Part shown: one piece after another, positions 34,886 to 44,875 of the stretch
How positions within the stretch are numbered: the stretch's first letter is position 1
Layout of the letters: each line of letters begins with the position of its first letter
DNA from: Lachnospiraceae bacterium
GTDB taxonomy: Bacteria > Bacillota > Clostridia > Lachnospirales > Lachnospiraceae
Reading direction: 5' to 3'
DNA length: 59,455 nt
Assembly: GCA_017518185.1 (NCBI GenBank)
Contig: JAFWWB010000089.1
Coordinates: 1 to 59,455, forward strand
Notes under the pieces: generated by a model
What the model saw: only the letters and a program-made list of their open reading frames with translations
Told to the model about the DNA's origin: nothing
The model's database searches: none
Position numbers and translations under genes: made by a program

Positions 34886-35941
34886 ATGAACAAGACTTTA
34901 AAGACTGTACTGCTGATAGCCATACCGGTTGTGCTCATCGCCGGCATTATCATAGTGAGGGCCATCGTGGAAAAAGCCCAGGAGATCCCGGATAACGCTC
35001 CTGATCTTTTCGGGAATACGGCGGGGAATCTTTATAACGGCGGTTCGTTCTGCGAGCATGAGGGGACCGTTTATTTTTCCAATCCCTATGACGGAGGCAG
35101 CATCTATGCCTTCGATACGAACCATGAGAATATGCGAAAGGTGATAACCGCGGATGCTTCCTTCCTGAATGCCGCCGGCGGTTATATCTATTATTTCTCG
35201 GCTTCCTCAGCCGGCCAGTCGGGACTGGGCTACGTCCGCGACGGACGCGGCGTGTACCGTGTTGACGATAAGGGGAAGCGTAACATCCTGCTGAACCGCT
35301 GCACCACGGACTCACTTCTCCTTCTCGGGAACAATCTGTACTATACTGATTTCGGCGAGGATGAGAAAAAGCCGGAGAATGCGGTGGTAAGGGTCAGCGA
35401 GGTATCCAAGGAGGGAGAGAGCGAAGGCTTTATCATAGATGACCATGTCAGGCTGGCCGCTGCATACAACGGCGAGATCTACTATGCGGCCATGACGGGA
35501 AACCATCATCTCTTTGCTTACAATCCTCTCACAGGCCAGTCAAGACAGCTGGGTGACTTTAATATGTATGAGCCCGTGGTACAGGGAAACGTGGTATACT
35601 TCCTGGATCTGGACGATGACATGCACCTGAAGAGCTGGTTCATAGGGGACAGCACCACCACCCTGATATCGGATGAACGTATAGAGACCTTTAACCTGTA
35701 CGGCGATACCATCTACTATCAGACAACTGCTGACTCGGGCTACTACTTCAAGAAGATACGTGTGGACGGCACCGGAGAGACCACACTGAAGGACGGCGTG
35801 GTGAGCAACATACAGGTGACTTCCGAGGGAGTTTACTTTACGGATTTCAATTCCGAACTGCCGCTGTACCGCATAGCCGCAGGAGGAAGCTCCATAATGG
35901 TATTCCAGGAAGCGGCGGATGCCGTCAGCCTGCCTGAATGA
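34886..35941 (+). CDS. Membrane-anchored beta-propeller protein (DUF5050-like)
   Basis: 351 residues. An N-terminal membrane anchor (VLLIAIPVVLIAGIIIVRAIV) is followed by about six repeats of the YY/YF-aromatic type: GTVYFSNPYDGGSIYAFD, GGYIYYFSAS, NNLYYTDFGEDE, GEIYYAAMT, NVVYFLDLDDDM, DTIYYQTTADSGYYF, GVYFTDFNS. This is the DUF5050 propeller pattern common in Clostridia surface proteins. It starts one base after folBK and ends overlapping the GH43 start (ATGA), so the transcription unit continues. Function unknown; ligand or sugar sensing outside the cell is a guess. Confidence 0.82.
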   Translation: MNKTLKTVLLIAIPVVLIAGIIIVRAIVEKAQEIPDNAPDLFGNTAGNLYNGGSFCEHEGTVYFSNPYDGGSIYAFDTNHENMRKVITADASFLNAAGGYIYYFSASSAGQSGLGYVRDGRGVYRVDDKGKRNILLNRCTTDSLLLLGNNLYYTDFGEDEKKPENAVVRVSEVSKEGESEGFIIDDHVRLAAAYNGEIYYAAMTGNHHLFAYNPLTGQSRQLGDFNMYEPVVQGNVVYFLDLDDDMHLKSWFIGDSTTTLISDERIETFNLYGDTIYYQTTADSGYYFKKIRVDGTGETTLKDGVVSNIQVTSEGVYFTDFNSELPLYRIAAGGSSIMVFQEAADAVSLPE

Positions 35942-37494
35942 TGAAGTACGATAATCCGCTGATCTACTGCGACTATTCCGACCCCGACGTTTACCGTGTG
36001 GGGTCGGATCATATTATGACGGCGTCAAGCTTTTGCAATGTTCCCGGGCTTCCCATACTGAAGAGCCGGGATCTGGTTCACTGGAAGCTTGTAGGCTACG
36101 CCCTAAAGAAGCTGCCGGACGAAAGCTACGCAAGACCAAGACACGGCTGCGGCGTATGGGCCCCGGCCATCAGATATCATAACGGTCTCTGGCATATCTG
36201 TTTTCCCATGCCCGATGAGGGCATATTCATGATCAGGGCAAAGGATCCCGCGGGCGAATGGTCCGAGCCCGTATGTTTATACAGAGGAGCGGGTTTTATA
36301 GATCCCTGCCCCTTCTGGGATGAGGACGGAAAGGCTTATCTGGTAAACGGAGTGGCCGCCTCGCGCATCGGTTTCAAGAGCAGGCTCTATATCACGCCGA
36401 TGGCTGAGGACGGCCTGTCGCTCACGGGTGAGACGAGGCTTGTTTATGACGGTACGGCCGACGGCAATATCACCGTGGAAGGGCCGAAGCTGTATAAGAG
36501 AAACGGATATTATTACATATTCGCGCCGGCAGGCGGGGTGAAATGTGGCTGGCAGGTCGTGCTGCGGAGCAGATATATATACGGCCCCTATGAGAGCAGG
36601 ATAGTCATGAAGCAGGGCAGCACCGGTGTGAACGGGCCCCATCAGGGAGCCTGGGTGGAGGAAGAGGACGGAAGCTCCTGGTTCATACATTTTCAGGATG
36701 TGTTCGCCGCAGGGCGGATAGTGCATCTGCAGCCGGTGGTATGGAAGGACGGCTGGCCGGTCATAGGAGAGCCGGTTGAGGGTGAGACCTGGGGTGAACC
36801 TGTAAGCGGAGGAGAGCTTCCCTGGGACAGTGATGAGCCTGCAGAGCCGGGAGGGCTTTCCGGCGACAAGGATCTGCCTTCTTTAGAATGGCAGTGGAAC
36901 GCAGCGCCGGGCGATGGCTGGGCACTGCCTGCAAAAGGCTGTCTCAGGCTTTCCGCACAGCCCTTCGCGGAACTGGCCGTGTGCGATATGCCAAACCTAC
37001 TTCTGCGTAAATGGGAGGCTCCCGAATTTGAAAAAGAGTTTGAGGCGGATATCACGGGGCTTCCGGAAGGCAGCATCTGCGGCATGGTGAGCCTGGGGAT
37101 ATCCTACGGCGGCATCATACTGGAAAAACGGAAGGACGGCATCATGGTACGCAGCCTTGAGGGCTTTATGGTCTTTGAGAATGAGAAGAGCCGGGCCTGT
37201 GAATCCCGTGAGCTGCTGGGATCCTGCGGCGGAAGCCGAGTAAGGATAAAGATGAAGGTGAGCAATGTAAACGGCGTGACGGCCATGTCGCCAAAGCCGG
37301 AATACGGCCTTGGAGATGAGGCAGTGGTCCTCCATCCCAGGGAAAAAGTGCGTTTCAGCGTGTATGCCGGGGACGGGAGCATGCTCGGCAGTTATTCTTA
37401 TCCCGCCAAAGCCGGACGCTGGGTAGGCGTAAAATACGGCTTCTTCTGCTGCGGTGAGGCCGGGGAGCTTCTGGTTAAGGAGGTTAAGCCATGA
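35938..37494 (+). CDS. Glycoside hydrolase family 43 protein (beta-xylosidase-like)
   Basis: 518 residues without signal peptide, so cytoplasmic. Five-bladed propeller with the GH43 triad: Asp in DYSDPDVYR (base), Asp in GFIDPCPFWDEDGKAYL (pKa modulator) and Glu in TVEGPKLYKRNGYYYIF (acid). HGCGVWAPAIRYHNGLWHI is a further landmark. The C-terminal about 200 residues form a beta-sandwich with GH43 C-terminal-like character. It probably cleaves xylose- or arabinose-containing oligosaccharides taken into the cell. Its ends overlap both neighbours by four bases. No transporter for its substrate is nearby. Confidence 0.9.
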   Translation: MMKYDNPLIYCDYSDPDVYRVGSDHIMTASSFCNVPGLPILKSRDLVHWKLVGYALKKLPDESYARPRHGCGVWAPAIRYHNGLWHICFPMPDEGIFMIRAKDPAGEWSEPVCLYRGAGFIDPCPFWDEDGKAYLVNGVAASRIGFKSRLYITPMAEDGLSLTGETRLVYDGTADGNITVEGPKLYKRNGYYYIFAPAGGVKCGWQVVLRSRYIYGPYESRIVMKQGSTGVNGPHQGAWVEEEDGSSWFIHFQDVFAAGRIVHLQPVVWKDGWPVIGEPVEGETWGEPVSGGELPWDSDEPAEPGGLSGDKDLPSLEWQWNAAPGDGWALPAKGCLRLSAQPFAELAVCDMPNLLLRKWEAPEFEKEFEADITGLPEGSICGMVSLGISYGGIILEKRKDGIMVRSLEGFMVFENEKSRACESRELLGSCGGSRVRIKMKVSNVNGVTAMSPKPEYGLGDEAVVLHPREKVRFSVYAGDGSMLGSYSYPAKAGRWVGVKYGFFCCGEAGELLVKEVKP

Positions 37495-38519
37495 TACTTT
37501 TTTATGCCGAGGCAGGGCCGGAAACAGGCAGCGGACATGTGATGCGCTCACTGTCCATAGCGGAAGCATCGGAAGAAAAATGTATATTCATAAGCTTTGG
37601 CAGGGAGGCGTCGGACATGGTCTCGGCAAGAGGCTATGAGACAGAGAGACCGGGCTGCGCCGACAGGGCCGCAGCGCTGGTTTCTCTGGTGACGGGATCC
37701 GGAGCTTCCGTGCTTTTCGTGGATGATTATGATATCAGCCCGGAGGGGATGCAGAGGATAAAAAACTGCTGTGAGGCGGCGGGCTGCCTGCTGGTGTATA
37801 TGGACGACCTGTTCAGGGCGCTGCCCTGCCACGTGCTGGTGAACTATAACATATATGCTGAAAGGGATGCCTATGAAAAGCTCTATGCCGGAGGGGAGCT
37901 CCCCCGGCTTTTGCTCGGCCCCGGGTATGCTCCTCTCAGAAAGGAGTTTTCGGAAGCCGCTATAAGAAAGATACCGGAAAAAGCAGGAAAGATACTGATA
38001 TCCGCCGGAGGGGCCGATCCGGCCCATATATCACTGGAGCTCCTGAAACGCATTGCCGCTGACGGCCGCGAATACGCTTTTGTCATAGGCGCGCTGAACC
38101 CGGATAAAGAGGAGATATACGAGCTGGCCGGCAGCAGGAGTAACGTGAGGCTTTATGAGAACGTGAACAATATGTCGGAGCTTATGTCGGAAGCCGACCT
38201 GGCCATATCAGCGGCAGGCTCCACCCTCTATGAACTATGCGCCACGGGCTGTCCCGCCCTTACCTACGTGCTGGCGGATAACCAGAAGGCCGGAGCGGAG
38301 GGCTTCGCGGAAAGAGGGCTTATGGAATACTGCGGCGACAGCAGGGAAGAGGGGAGCGGAAAGCTCGCTGAAAAGCTGCTTGAATCCGCAGCTTCACTGG
38401 CGGAGGATAAGGAAAGGCGGCTGTATATGAGCACAGCCATGCGGGATGTTTCGGACGGAAAAGGAGCGGGAAGGATACTGGAGGAGGTCTTTGACCGGAA
38501 GGGCAGGAATGTGATATAA
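37491..38519 (+). CDS. pseG: PseG-like UDP-sugar hydrolase / GT-B fold protein
   Basis: 342 residues. The N-terminus FYAEAGPETGSGHVMRSLSIA has the PseG signature GSGHVMR; FVDDYDIS and VYMDDLFRAL follow. The C-terminal half has the MurG-like nucleotide-sugar part: ILISAGGADPAHISLELL and ADLAISAAGSTLYELCATG. PseG removes UDP from 2,4-diacetamido-trideoxy-altrose during pseudaminic acid synthesis. The other pse genes are not here, so the exact substrate is uncertain; related proteins also modify other sugars. It overlaps the GH43 stop. The promoter of parA is at the very end of the gene. Confidence 0.8.
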   Translation: MILFYAEAGPETGSGHVMRSLSIAEASEEKCIFISFGREASDMVSARGYETERPGCADRAAALVSLVTGSGASVLFVDDYDISPEGMQRIKNCCEAAGCLLVYMDDLFRALPCHVLVNYNIYAERDAYEKLYAGGELPRLLLGPGYAPLRKEFSEAAIRKIPEKAGKILISAGGADPAHISLELLKRIAADGREYAFVIGALNPDKEEIYELAGSRSNVRLYENVNNMSELMSEADLAISAAGSTLYELCATGCPALTYVLADNQKAGAEGFAERGLMEYCGDSREEGSGKLAEKLLESAASLAEDKERRLYMSTAMRDVSDGKGAGRILEEVFDRKGRNVI

Positions 38520-38520
38520 T
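38491..38520 (+). promoter_or_regulatory. Promoter of the parA / phosphorelay unit
   Basis: TTGACC (38491-38496), an 18-base spacer, perfect TATAAT (38515-38520), inside the last codons of the PseG-like gene. GGAGG and the parA ATG follow within 28 bases. The next genes run on without visible terminator. Confidence 0.75.
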
Positions 38521-38542
38521 ATAATATTGGAGGATTAGTACA

Positions 38543-39304
38543 ATGGACAAGATAATCGCTATAACAAACCAGAAGGGCGGAGTGGGAAAGACTACCACTG
38601 CCACCAGCCTTACGGCCTGCCTTGCCGAAAAGGGAAAGCGCGTGCTGCTCATAGACGTTGATCCCCAGGGAAACGCCACCAGCAGCTTTTCCATAAACAA
38701 GGTGGAACAGGAGAATACCATCTACGAGCTCATGCTTGGTGAGATATCCATCAAGGAGTGCATCGTAAAAGCAGAGCTTCCCAACGTGTCGGTCATTCCT
38801 TCCAACGTGAACCTGACCGCGGCCGAGATAGAGCTCATAGGCATAGAGAATAAGGAGTTCATACTGAAAAAAGAGGTGGAGTACATAAAGGACGATTATG
38901 ATTATATCATCATCGACTGTCCGCCTGCCCTGACGACCCTTACTCTCAATGCCATGACCACCGCGGATTCCGTCATAGTTCCCATACAGTGCGAGTATCT
39001 CGCCCTGGAGGGACTTTCAGACCTTATCCATACCGTGAACCTGGTGAAGGAGAGGCTGAATCCTGCCCTTGACCTGGAAGGCATCGTCTTCACCATGTAC
39101 GACAGCCGCACCGTGCTGTCACAGCAGGTGGTGGAGAACGTCAGGGAGCATTTCCCCGATAAGATCTATGAGACCAAGATACCCAGGAATGTCAGGCTTT
39201 CCGAGGCCCCCAGCTTCGGCCAGCCCATCACTGTCTATGACCCCAGGTCTACGGGAGCCGAAGCCTACCGGAGGCTGGCGGAGGAGATTTTAAAGGGAAG
39301 ATAG
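38543..39304 (+). CDS. parA: ParA/Soj-family ATPase
   Basis: 253 residues. Deviant Walker A QKGGVGKTTTA (residues about 10-20), LIDVDPQGNATSS (switch I/Walker A'), IIDCPPALTTLTLNA (Walker B), QQVVENVREHFPDKIYETKIPRN and APSFGQPI, all standard for chromosomal Soj/ParA. Such ATPases move DNA or proteins by ATP-dependent binding to the nucleoid. The usual partner parB/spo0J does not follow; histidine kinases do, 30 bases downstream. It is therefore either the chromosomal Soj separated from ParB, or an orphan ParA positioning a membrane or signalling cluster. Confidence 0.9.
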   Translation: MDKIIAITNQKGGVGKTTTATSLTACLAEKGKRVLLIDVDPQGNATSSFSINKVEQENTIYELMLGEISIKECIVKAELPNVSVIPSNVNLTAAEIELIGIENKEFILKKEVEYIKDDYDYIIIDCPPALTTLTLNAMTTADSVIVPIQCEYLALEGLSDLIHTVNLVKERLNPALDLEGIVFTMYDSRTVLSQQVVENVREHFPDKIYETKIPRNVRLSEAPSFGQPITVYDPRSTGAEAYRRLAEEILKGR

Positions 39305-39333
39305 AATAATTCTGAACGGGGGATTAAAGATAG

Positions 39334-41400
39334 TTGAACGATAATTCGGTCCGTAATCTCAGAAATCATAATACGGTAGTCTGGATCATCACGGTGGCCT
39401 GTATCGGGACCATTGCGGGGAGCACCACACTCGAATGGGAGCTGTGGGTGCATCCCCTGATAATCATCGGTCTCATAGCCACCTGGGTGTTGCATCTGAC
39501 CCGGCGCGGGACACCGGGCTTCCGGGAGAACTACTACCTTATCTTCACCATGCTCCTCTCTTTTTATCACGGGGTACATCCCAGCAGTTTTTATGATATC
39601 TACGTGATCTCGGCGCTGCTGATGGTCAACGTGACACTGTTCAGGCGTAAGGAATTCATCGTCCTTATGCTGGTTGAATTCTTTTTTCTTACCGCAGTCC
39701 AGATCTGGATGGGCATAGAGGCGGGAACCCTTATATTTGACAAGCTTACTGTATCGAGGATCACACTCCACATCGTTTCCGAGCTCTGCGTATTCAAGGG
39801 ACTCAGCACTGTTATCACGAATTATAAAAGGGATGGGGAAGAGCTTGAACGCAGGGATAACGAAAAGGAGATGCTGCGTTCGGAGATGGAGGATTTCCTG
39901 GTCAACATTTCCCATGAGCTGAGGACTCCCGTAAATGTTATCAACGGCATGTCTACCCTGATCCTGAAAGAGGAGGAGAGGAAGGATGTGATCGCTATCC
40001 GTGATGCGGGCCTCAGGCTTTCCAGCCAGATAGAGGATATACAGGACTACAGTGAGATACAGAGAGGCGGAGTGGTACTTGAGGAAGACAGGTACATGAT
40101 CACCTCGATACTCAATGATATAGCCGTTAATTTCAGGGTGCTGGGACGTTCCAGGGACCAGGAGCTGGTGATATATGTGGATCCCGATTTTCCTGCAGCA
40201 CTCAGGGGCGATGCCAGGAAGATCAGGAAGATTATCCGGCATCTGCTGGACAATGCCTTCAAATTCACCCCCAGGGGCGGTATCTTCCTGCGGGTAAGCA
40301 GCATAAAGCGTGATTACGGCATAAACCTCATCATAGAGGTCACGGATACGGGCATAGGCATGAGCGCCTCGGATGTGGAGAAGCTGTCCGCAGGTCTTTA
40401 CCAGGTGAACAAAAGACGCAACAGGAGCACCGGGGGCATAGGCCTGGGCCTTTCGATAGTGTACGGCTTTGCCAGGGCCATGAAAGGTTTCGTGACCATC
40501 GACAGCAAAAAGCACAGGGGCACAACGGTGAAGGTGAGCATAGCCCAGGAGGTGCTGGATCCATCACCCTGTCTCAGTGTAACGGGCGACAGGTTCATAA
40601 ACATGGTCATATATATGCAGATGACCATGAAACAGCAGCGGGGAGTAAGGGAATTCTACAGACGCGCAGCTGCTGATATGGCTGCCGGCCTGCGCATAAA
40701 TCTCTATTTCGCCGCTGACAGGGATGATCTGATGAAGATCATCGGCCGGGGGGATATCACGCATATCTTTACCGGGGAGGAGGAATACTCCCGGGATCCT
40801 GCTTTCTTTGATGAACTTGCCGAAGATGAGACAGAGGTGGCGGTGCTGGCTAAGTATGGTTTTTCTGTAAGACCCGGAAGCAGGGCGGTGGTGATGACCA
40901 AGCCTTTCTACTGCGGCCAGTTTGTCAAATTGTTAAGTGAGAGCAGCGGAGGCGGCCAGGGAGATAAGAGTATCCACGGGAAAAAGCTGAGTCTGGAGGG
41001 ACTGCATGCCCTGGTGGTGGATGATGAACCCATGAACCTGGTGGTGGCATCAGGTCTTTTCAAGGCATACCGCATGGTGATAGATACCGCAGAGAGCGGG
41101 AAGGAAGCTATCGAGAAATACCGCGCCGGCAGCTATGATCTTGTATTCATGGACCATATGATGCCCGAAATGGACGGAGTAGAGGCCATGAAGCGGCTCA
41201 GGGAAGTGTCCGAGGAGCGGCACGCCCAGGCAGCAGGCATGATAGCCCTCACGGCAAACGCCATAAGCGGCGCGAGGGATATGTTCCTCAGGGAAGGTTT
41301 TGACGGCTTTATCAGCAAGCCTGTAGACATCAACGATTTCGAAAGGGTAGTGGCGTCGGTCATCAACAAGACCGGTCTCCGGGAAGGAGGCAGGACGTGA
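39334..41400 (+). CDS. Hybrid histidine kinase HK1 (membrane, kinase, pseudo-receiver, receiver)
   Basis: 688 residues from a TTG (GGGGGATT upstream). About six membrane helices (residues 15-165) with no obvious sensor domain, then HisKA with NISHELRTP (His194), an HATPase with LLDNAFKFTPRGG, TDTGIGM and GGIGLGLSIV. Next is a degenerate receiver (about residues 415-530) where the phospho-Asp is replaced (ITHIFTGEEEY) though KPFYC is kept, then a true receiver with VVDDEP, phospho-Asp607 in FMDHMMP and SKPVD. There is no HPt. The architecture equals HK3 (47806) without its tail, so the two are paralogues. The next gene overlaps by four bases (GTGA). A phosphorelay needs an HPt from a partner, which HK2 supplies. 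Confidence 0.88.
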   Translation: MNDNSVRNLRNHNTVVWIITVACIGTIAGSTTLEWELWVHPLIIIGLIATWVLHLTRRGTPGFRENYYLIFTMLLSFYHGVHPSSFYDIYVISALLMVNVTLFRRKEFIVLMLVEFFFLTAVQIWMGIEAGTLIFDKLTVSRITLHIVSELCVFKGLSTVITNYKRDGEELERRDNEKEMLRSEMEDFLVNISHELRTPVNVINGMSTLILKEEERKDVIAIRDAGLRLSSQIEDIQDYSEIQRGGVVLEEDRYMITSILNDIAVNFRVLGRSRDQELVIYVDPDFPAALRGDARKIRKIIRHLLDNAFKFTPRGGIFLRVSSIKRDYGINLIIEVTDTGIGMSASDVEKLSAGLYQVNKRRNRSTGGIGLGLSIVYGFARAMKGFVTIDSKKHRGTTVKVSIAQEVLDPSPCLSVTGDRFINMVIYMQMTMKQQRGVREFYRRAAADMAAGLRINLYFAADRDDLMKIIGRGDITHIFTGEEEYSRDPAFFDELAEDETEVAVLAKYGFSVRPGSRAVVMTKPFYCGQFVKLLSESSGGGQGDKSIHGKKLSLEGLHALVVDDEPMNLVVASGLFKAYRMVIDTAESGKEAIEKYRAGSYDLVFMDHMMPEMDGVEAMKRLREVSEERHAQAAGMIALTANAISGARDMFLREGFDGFISKPVDINDFERVVASVINKTGLREGGRT

Positions 41401-44400
41401 AGCCTTTCAAAAAAATCAAAGCCCTGATATTAGATCAGGCCCGGGGGTTCCGGGAGAGAGTATTCGTGCTGCTGACCCTTATCGCCGTGGCAATGGCGGC
41501 GGTTGCCCTGACAGGTGACATACTGTTCGGTGAGAATGAGATCGAGATCATAACCCTTGCGGGGGCTGTCGTCTTTGTGCCTTTATTGACGATCATCGGT
41601 GTAAAGACAGGAAAAACCGAACTGATCTCCGGGCTGATATCCCTGGGTATCATATTTGTCATAATGCCCGTGATCTTTATATTCGGAGGAGGAGTCGAGG
41701 GCGGTGCGATCCCCTGGCTGGTATTTGCTTTCCTTTATCTCGGGCTTGTAATGACCGGATGGTGGAAGATCGCTTCCCTGATACTGATGACATCGGTGGT
41801 CTGTGTGCTCTTTTCGCTGGATTTCTATTTTCCCGACCTCATCTATCACCATTCAAGGCAGATGCTCTTTATAGATATGTCCCTGGGCGTTATAGAGGTG
41901 GGATTTGTCTGCTTCTTCATGACCTGGTTCCAGACCATGATGCTGGTCCAGGAGAATGAAAAATCCCGGAAGGAAACGGAAAAGGTTGAGGAGATGAACC
42001 GCTCGCAGAACAGGTTCTTCTCCAACATGAGTCATGAGATAAGGACACCCATCAATGCCATTCTGGGGCTGAACGAATTGATCCTGCGGCAGCAGGATGC
42101 TTCGGAGGAGATCATAAAGGATGCCAATAACATCCAGGGGGCCGGCAGGATGCTCCTCTCACTGGTAAACGATATACTGGATTTCTCCAGGATAGAAGCG
42201 GGAAAGATGGACATAGTTCCCGTGAACTACAACCTGGGTGTCATGGTTTCGGAGATCACCGAAATGCTGTGGCTCCGCGCAGAGAATAAGGGGCTGGAGT
42301 TCAGGGTTTTTGTGGATCCTTCCATTCCTGCCGAGCTTTACGGCGATGAAGTACGCATACGCCAGATACTGGTGAACCTTCTGAATAATGCGGTCAAGTA
42401 TACTGAGTCCGGAAGCGTTACCCTGAGCATAGATAAAGAGGAAACCAGGGATGATCTGGTCATGCTGACCTACTCCGTTGCAGATACCGGAACCGGCATC
42501 AAACAGGATGCAATCCCCTATCTTTTTGATGCCTTCAGCAGGGCCGATGAGGACAAAAATGCCGCCATCGAGGGCACGGGGCTGGGACTTTCCATCGTAA
42601 AGCAGCTGGTGGACCTGATGAACGGCAGCATCAGCGTGAACAGCGTTTACACCCAGGGATCCACCTTTACGGTGACACTGTGGCAGAAAGTGGCAAGGGA
42701 AGGCGCTGTCGGTGATATAAATATCGGAGGCGGCTCCGGCAGTAAAGAGAACAGGGGATACCGGCCGGGCTTTACCGCACCGGATGTCCGGCTGCTGATA
42801 GTAGATGATAATGAGATAAACCGTGAGGTGGAAAAGAAACTGCTGGAGGGCACCTGCATCAGCGTTGACACTGCATCCGGCGGAGAAGATGCCCTGACGA
42901 TGACACTGTCCACACGCTACGACCTGATCTTAATGGATCATCTCATGCCGCAGATGGACGGTGTAGAGTGCCTGCAGCGCATCCGTACACAAAAGGGCGG
43001 CATGTGCAACCACGCACCTGTGGTGGTGCTGACAGCCAATGCGGGAAGTGAAAACCAGGAGCTGTACAGGAACAGCGGTTTTGACGGATATCTCTTAAAG
43101 CCCGTTTCGGGAAGACAGCTGGAGGAGTCTGTCCTCTCCCACCTGCCGGAGGGAAAGGTGTCAAGAAATTCCGCTGAAGGCGCGGCATCCTACAGCATAA
43201 GCACAGCCAGCGGCTACAGCAGGAAGATCCCGCTGATCATCGCGACCAACAGCTGCAGCGAGATCCCTGCGGATATACTTAGGGAGCAGCAGATCGACAT
43301 CATACCCTACAATATCGCGGCGAACGGGAAAGTGTATTATGACCGGCTGGAGGCAGACACGGACGAACTGCTGAGATACAGGGCTGCGGGTGTTGATCTC
43401 CGGGCAGAGGCACCGACCGTGGAGGAACTGGAGCTCTTCTTCGGAAATGAACTGAAAAAAGCACATAATCTGCTGTACATAACACATTCAGCCCTGATAA
43501 GCAGCGAATACGAAAAAGCGGTGACCGCGGCGAAGGTTTACGGCAATGTGCGTGTCTATGACTCGGGCTCCGCGTCTGCGGGCGTTGGCGTGCTGGCGCT
43601 GTATGCCCGCAAGCTCAGCGCGGCAGGCCGGGATACCGACAGGATCATCGCGGAGCTGGATAAACTGAAGGAAAAACTGCGCTGCATATTTGCCGCCGAT
43701 AATATGGTCTTTGCCATGAAGGAAAGCAGGGGGGTGAGGGCCGCAGGAAATATCCTGAGCGTGCTGGGCATAAGGCCCTTTGTAAGGATACGGGACGGAG
43801 CTTTTGAGATAAGCAGACTGGCTATGGGAGAACAGGACAGCTGCCTCGGCACATTCCTGGATCATGCTTTCGGAGGCGTAGCCGAACCGGACTACGATCT
43901 GCTGATCGTATTACATACGGGGCTCAGTGACGAAGCACTGAAGACAGCCGAAAAAAGGATAAGGGAGAACAGGCCTTTTAAGAACGTGATCTTTATCAAG
44001 CCTTCGCCCGTCACTGCGCTTACAGTAGGATCTGGTTCCCTGGGGCTGGTATTCTTTGCCGGGGTAAAAGAGTCTCCTGCCCTCAGTTCCATGTTTGAAA
44101 CAAGTCTTTATGATGACTATACCGAAGAAGAGCCGGCGGAGGAAGAAAACACCGCAGAGGAAGAAAGCTCAGGGAAAGAATATGCAGAAGAAGAGCCGGA
44201 GGCGGAAACTGAAACAGCTAACCTCTGGTATGAGCGGATTGAGGGGATAAACGGTGAAAAGGGGATAAAGAACAGCGGCACCGAGGATTTCTACAGGACT
44301 GTGCTGGGTATATTCTGCGAATCCGTCAGCGAGAAAAAGGCGGAGCTTGAAGGCTTCTTTGATAACAGCGACTGGGAAAACTACACAATTAAGATACATG

Positions 44401-44852
44401 CGCTGAAGAGCTCGGCAAGACTCATCGGAGGGGATGCGCTGGCGGATGATGCACAGGCCCTGGAGAATGCCGGAAAAGCCGGTGATACGGACTATATAAA
44501 GGCAAACCACGAAAGAGCAATGACGGACTTCTGCGTACTTGACAGGCGGATCAGGGAAGCCCTGGGCATCCCGGAGGAAAAGGAAGAAGCTGCGCCGGAG
44601 CCTGTTCAGTCTGAGCCGGAAGTAAATGAACATTTTGACAGCTATCTCATCGAATGTGTATATGATGCCCTCAGGGAGGCTGTGGCAAACCGGGATGATA
44701 CGGTCATAGAGGAGACCTTCAGCGAGGTAGAGGGTTATCCCATGCCGGACGAGCATCTTGAGCGCATGGAGAAGCTGAAAAAATGCTTTGCGGAAGGTGA
44801 CCACTGGGGAATGATGGATCTGCTGGATGAAGAAAAGAAGTCTGAGGAGTAA
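41397..44852 (+). CDS. Hybrid histidine kinase HK2 with DegV-like lipid-binding domain and HPt
   Basis: 1151 residues from a GTG overlapping HK1. Six membrane helices, HisKA with NMSHEIRTPINAI (His213), HATPase with NLLNNAVKYTESG and GTGLGLSIVKQL, receiver with VDDNEINREV, Asp514 in LMDHLMP and LKPVS. Residues about 609-890 read as a complete DegV/FakB fold: ATNSCSEIPADIL (normally TDSxxDLP), ITHSALISSEYEKA, YDSGSASAGVGVLALYA, and the C-terminal GSGSLGLVFFAG. A Glu-rich linker leads to an HPt with HALKSSARLIGG (His1001) and a helical tail. DegV/FakB proteins bind a fatty acyl chain. A DegV domain inside a histidine kinase is rare in my knowledge. Paralogue of HK4 (50424), which lacks the HPt. 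Confidence 0.9.
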   Translation: MKPFKKIKALILDQARGFRERVFVLLTLIAVAMAAVALTGDILFGENEIEIITLAGAVVFVPLLTIIGVKTGKTELISGLISLGIIFVIMPVIFIFGGGVEGGAIPWLVFAFLYLGLVMTGWWKIASLILMTSVVCVLFSLDFYFPDLIYHHSRQMLFIDMSLGVIEVGFVCFFMTWFQTMMLVQENEKSRKETEKVEEMNRSQNRFFSNMSHEIRTPINAILGLNELILRQQDASEEIIKDANNIQGAGRMLLSLVNDILDFSRIEAGKMDIVPVNYNLGVMVSEITEMLWLRAENKGLEFRVFVDPSIPAELYGDEVRIRQILVNLLNNAVKYTESGSVTLSIDKEETRDDLVMLTYSVADTGTGIKQDAIPYLFDAFSRADEDKNAAIEGTGLGLSIVKQLVDLMNGSISVNSVYTQGSTFTVTLWQKVAREGAVGDINIGGGSGSKENRGYRPGFTAPDVRLLIVDDNEINREVEKKLLEGTCISVDTASGGEDALTMTLSTRYDLILMDHLMPQMDGVECLQRIRTQKGGMCNHAPVVVLTANAGSENQELYRNSGFDGYLLKPVSGRQLEESVLSHLPEGKVSRNSAEGAASYSISTASGYSRKIPLIIATNSCSEIPADILREQQIDIIPYNIAANGKVYYDRLEADTDELLRYRAAGVDLRAEAPTVEELELFFGNELKKAHNLLYITHSALISSEYEKAVTAAKVYGNVRVYDSGSASAGVGVLALYARKLSAAGRDTDRIIAELDKLKEKLRCIFAADNMVFAMKESRGVRAAGNILSVLGIRPFVRIRDGAFEISRLAMGEQDSCLGTFLDHAFGGVAEPDYDLLIVLHTGLSDEALKTAEKRIRENRPFKNVIFIKPSPVTALTVGSGSLGLVFFAGVKESPALSSMFETSLYDDYTEEEPAEEENTAEEESSGKEYAEEEPEAETETANLWYERIEGINGEKGIKNSGTEDFYRTVLGIFCESVSEKKAELEGFFDNSDWENYTIKIHALKSSARLIGGDALADDAQALENAGKAGDTDYIKANHERAMTDFCVLDRRIREALGIPEEKEEAAPEPVQSEPEVNEHFDSYLIECVYDALREAVANRDDTVIEETFSEVEGYPMPDEHLERMEKLKKCFAEGDHWGMMDLLDEEKKSEE

Positions 44853-44875
44853 GAGTTACAGGGAGGAATAGCATA

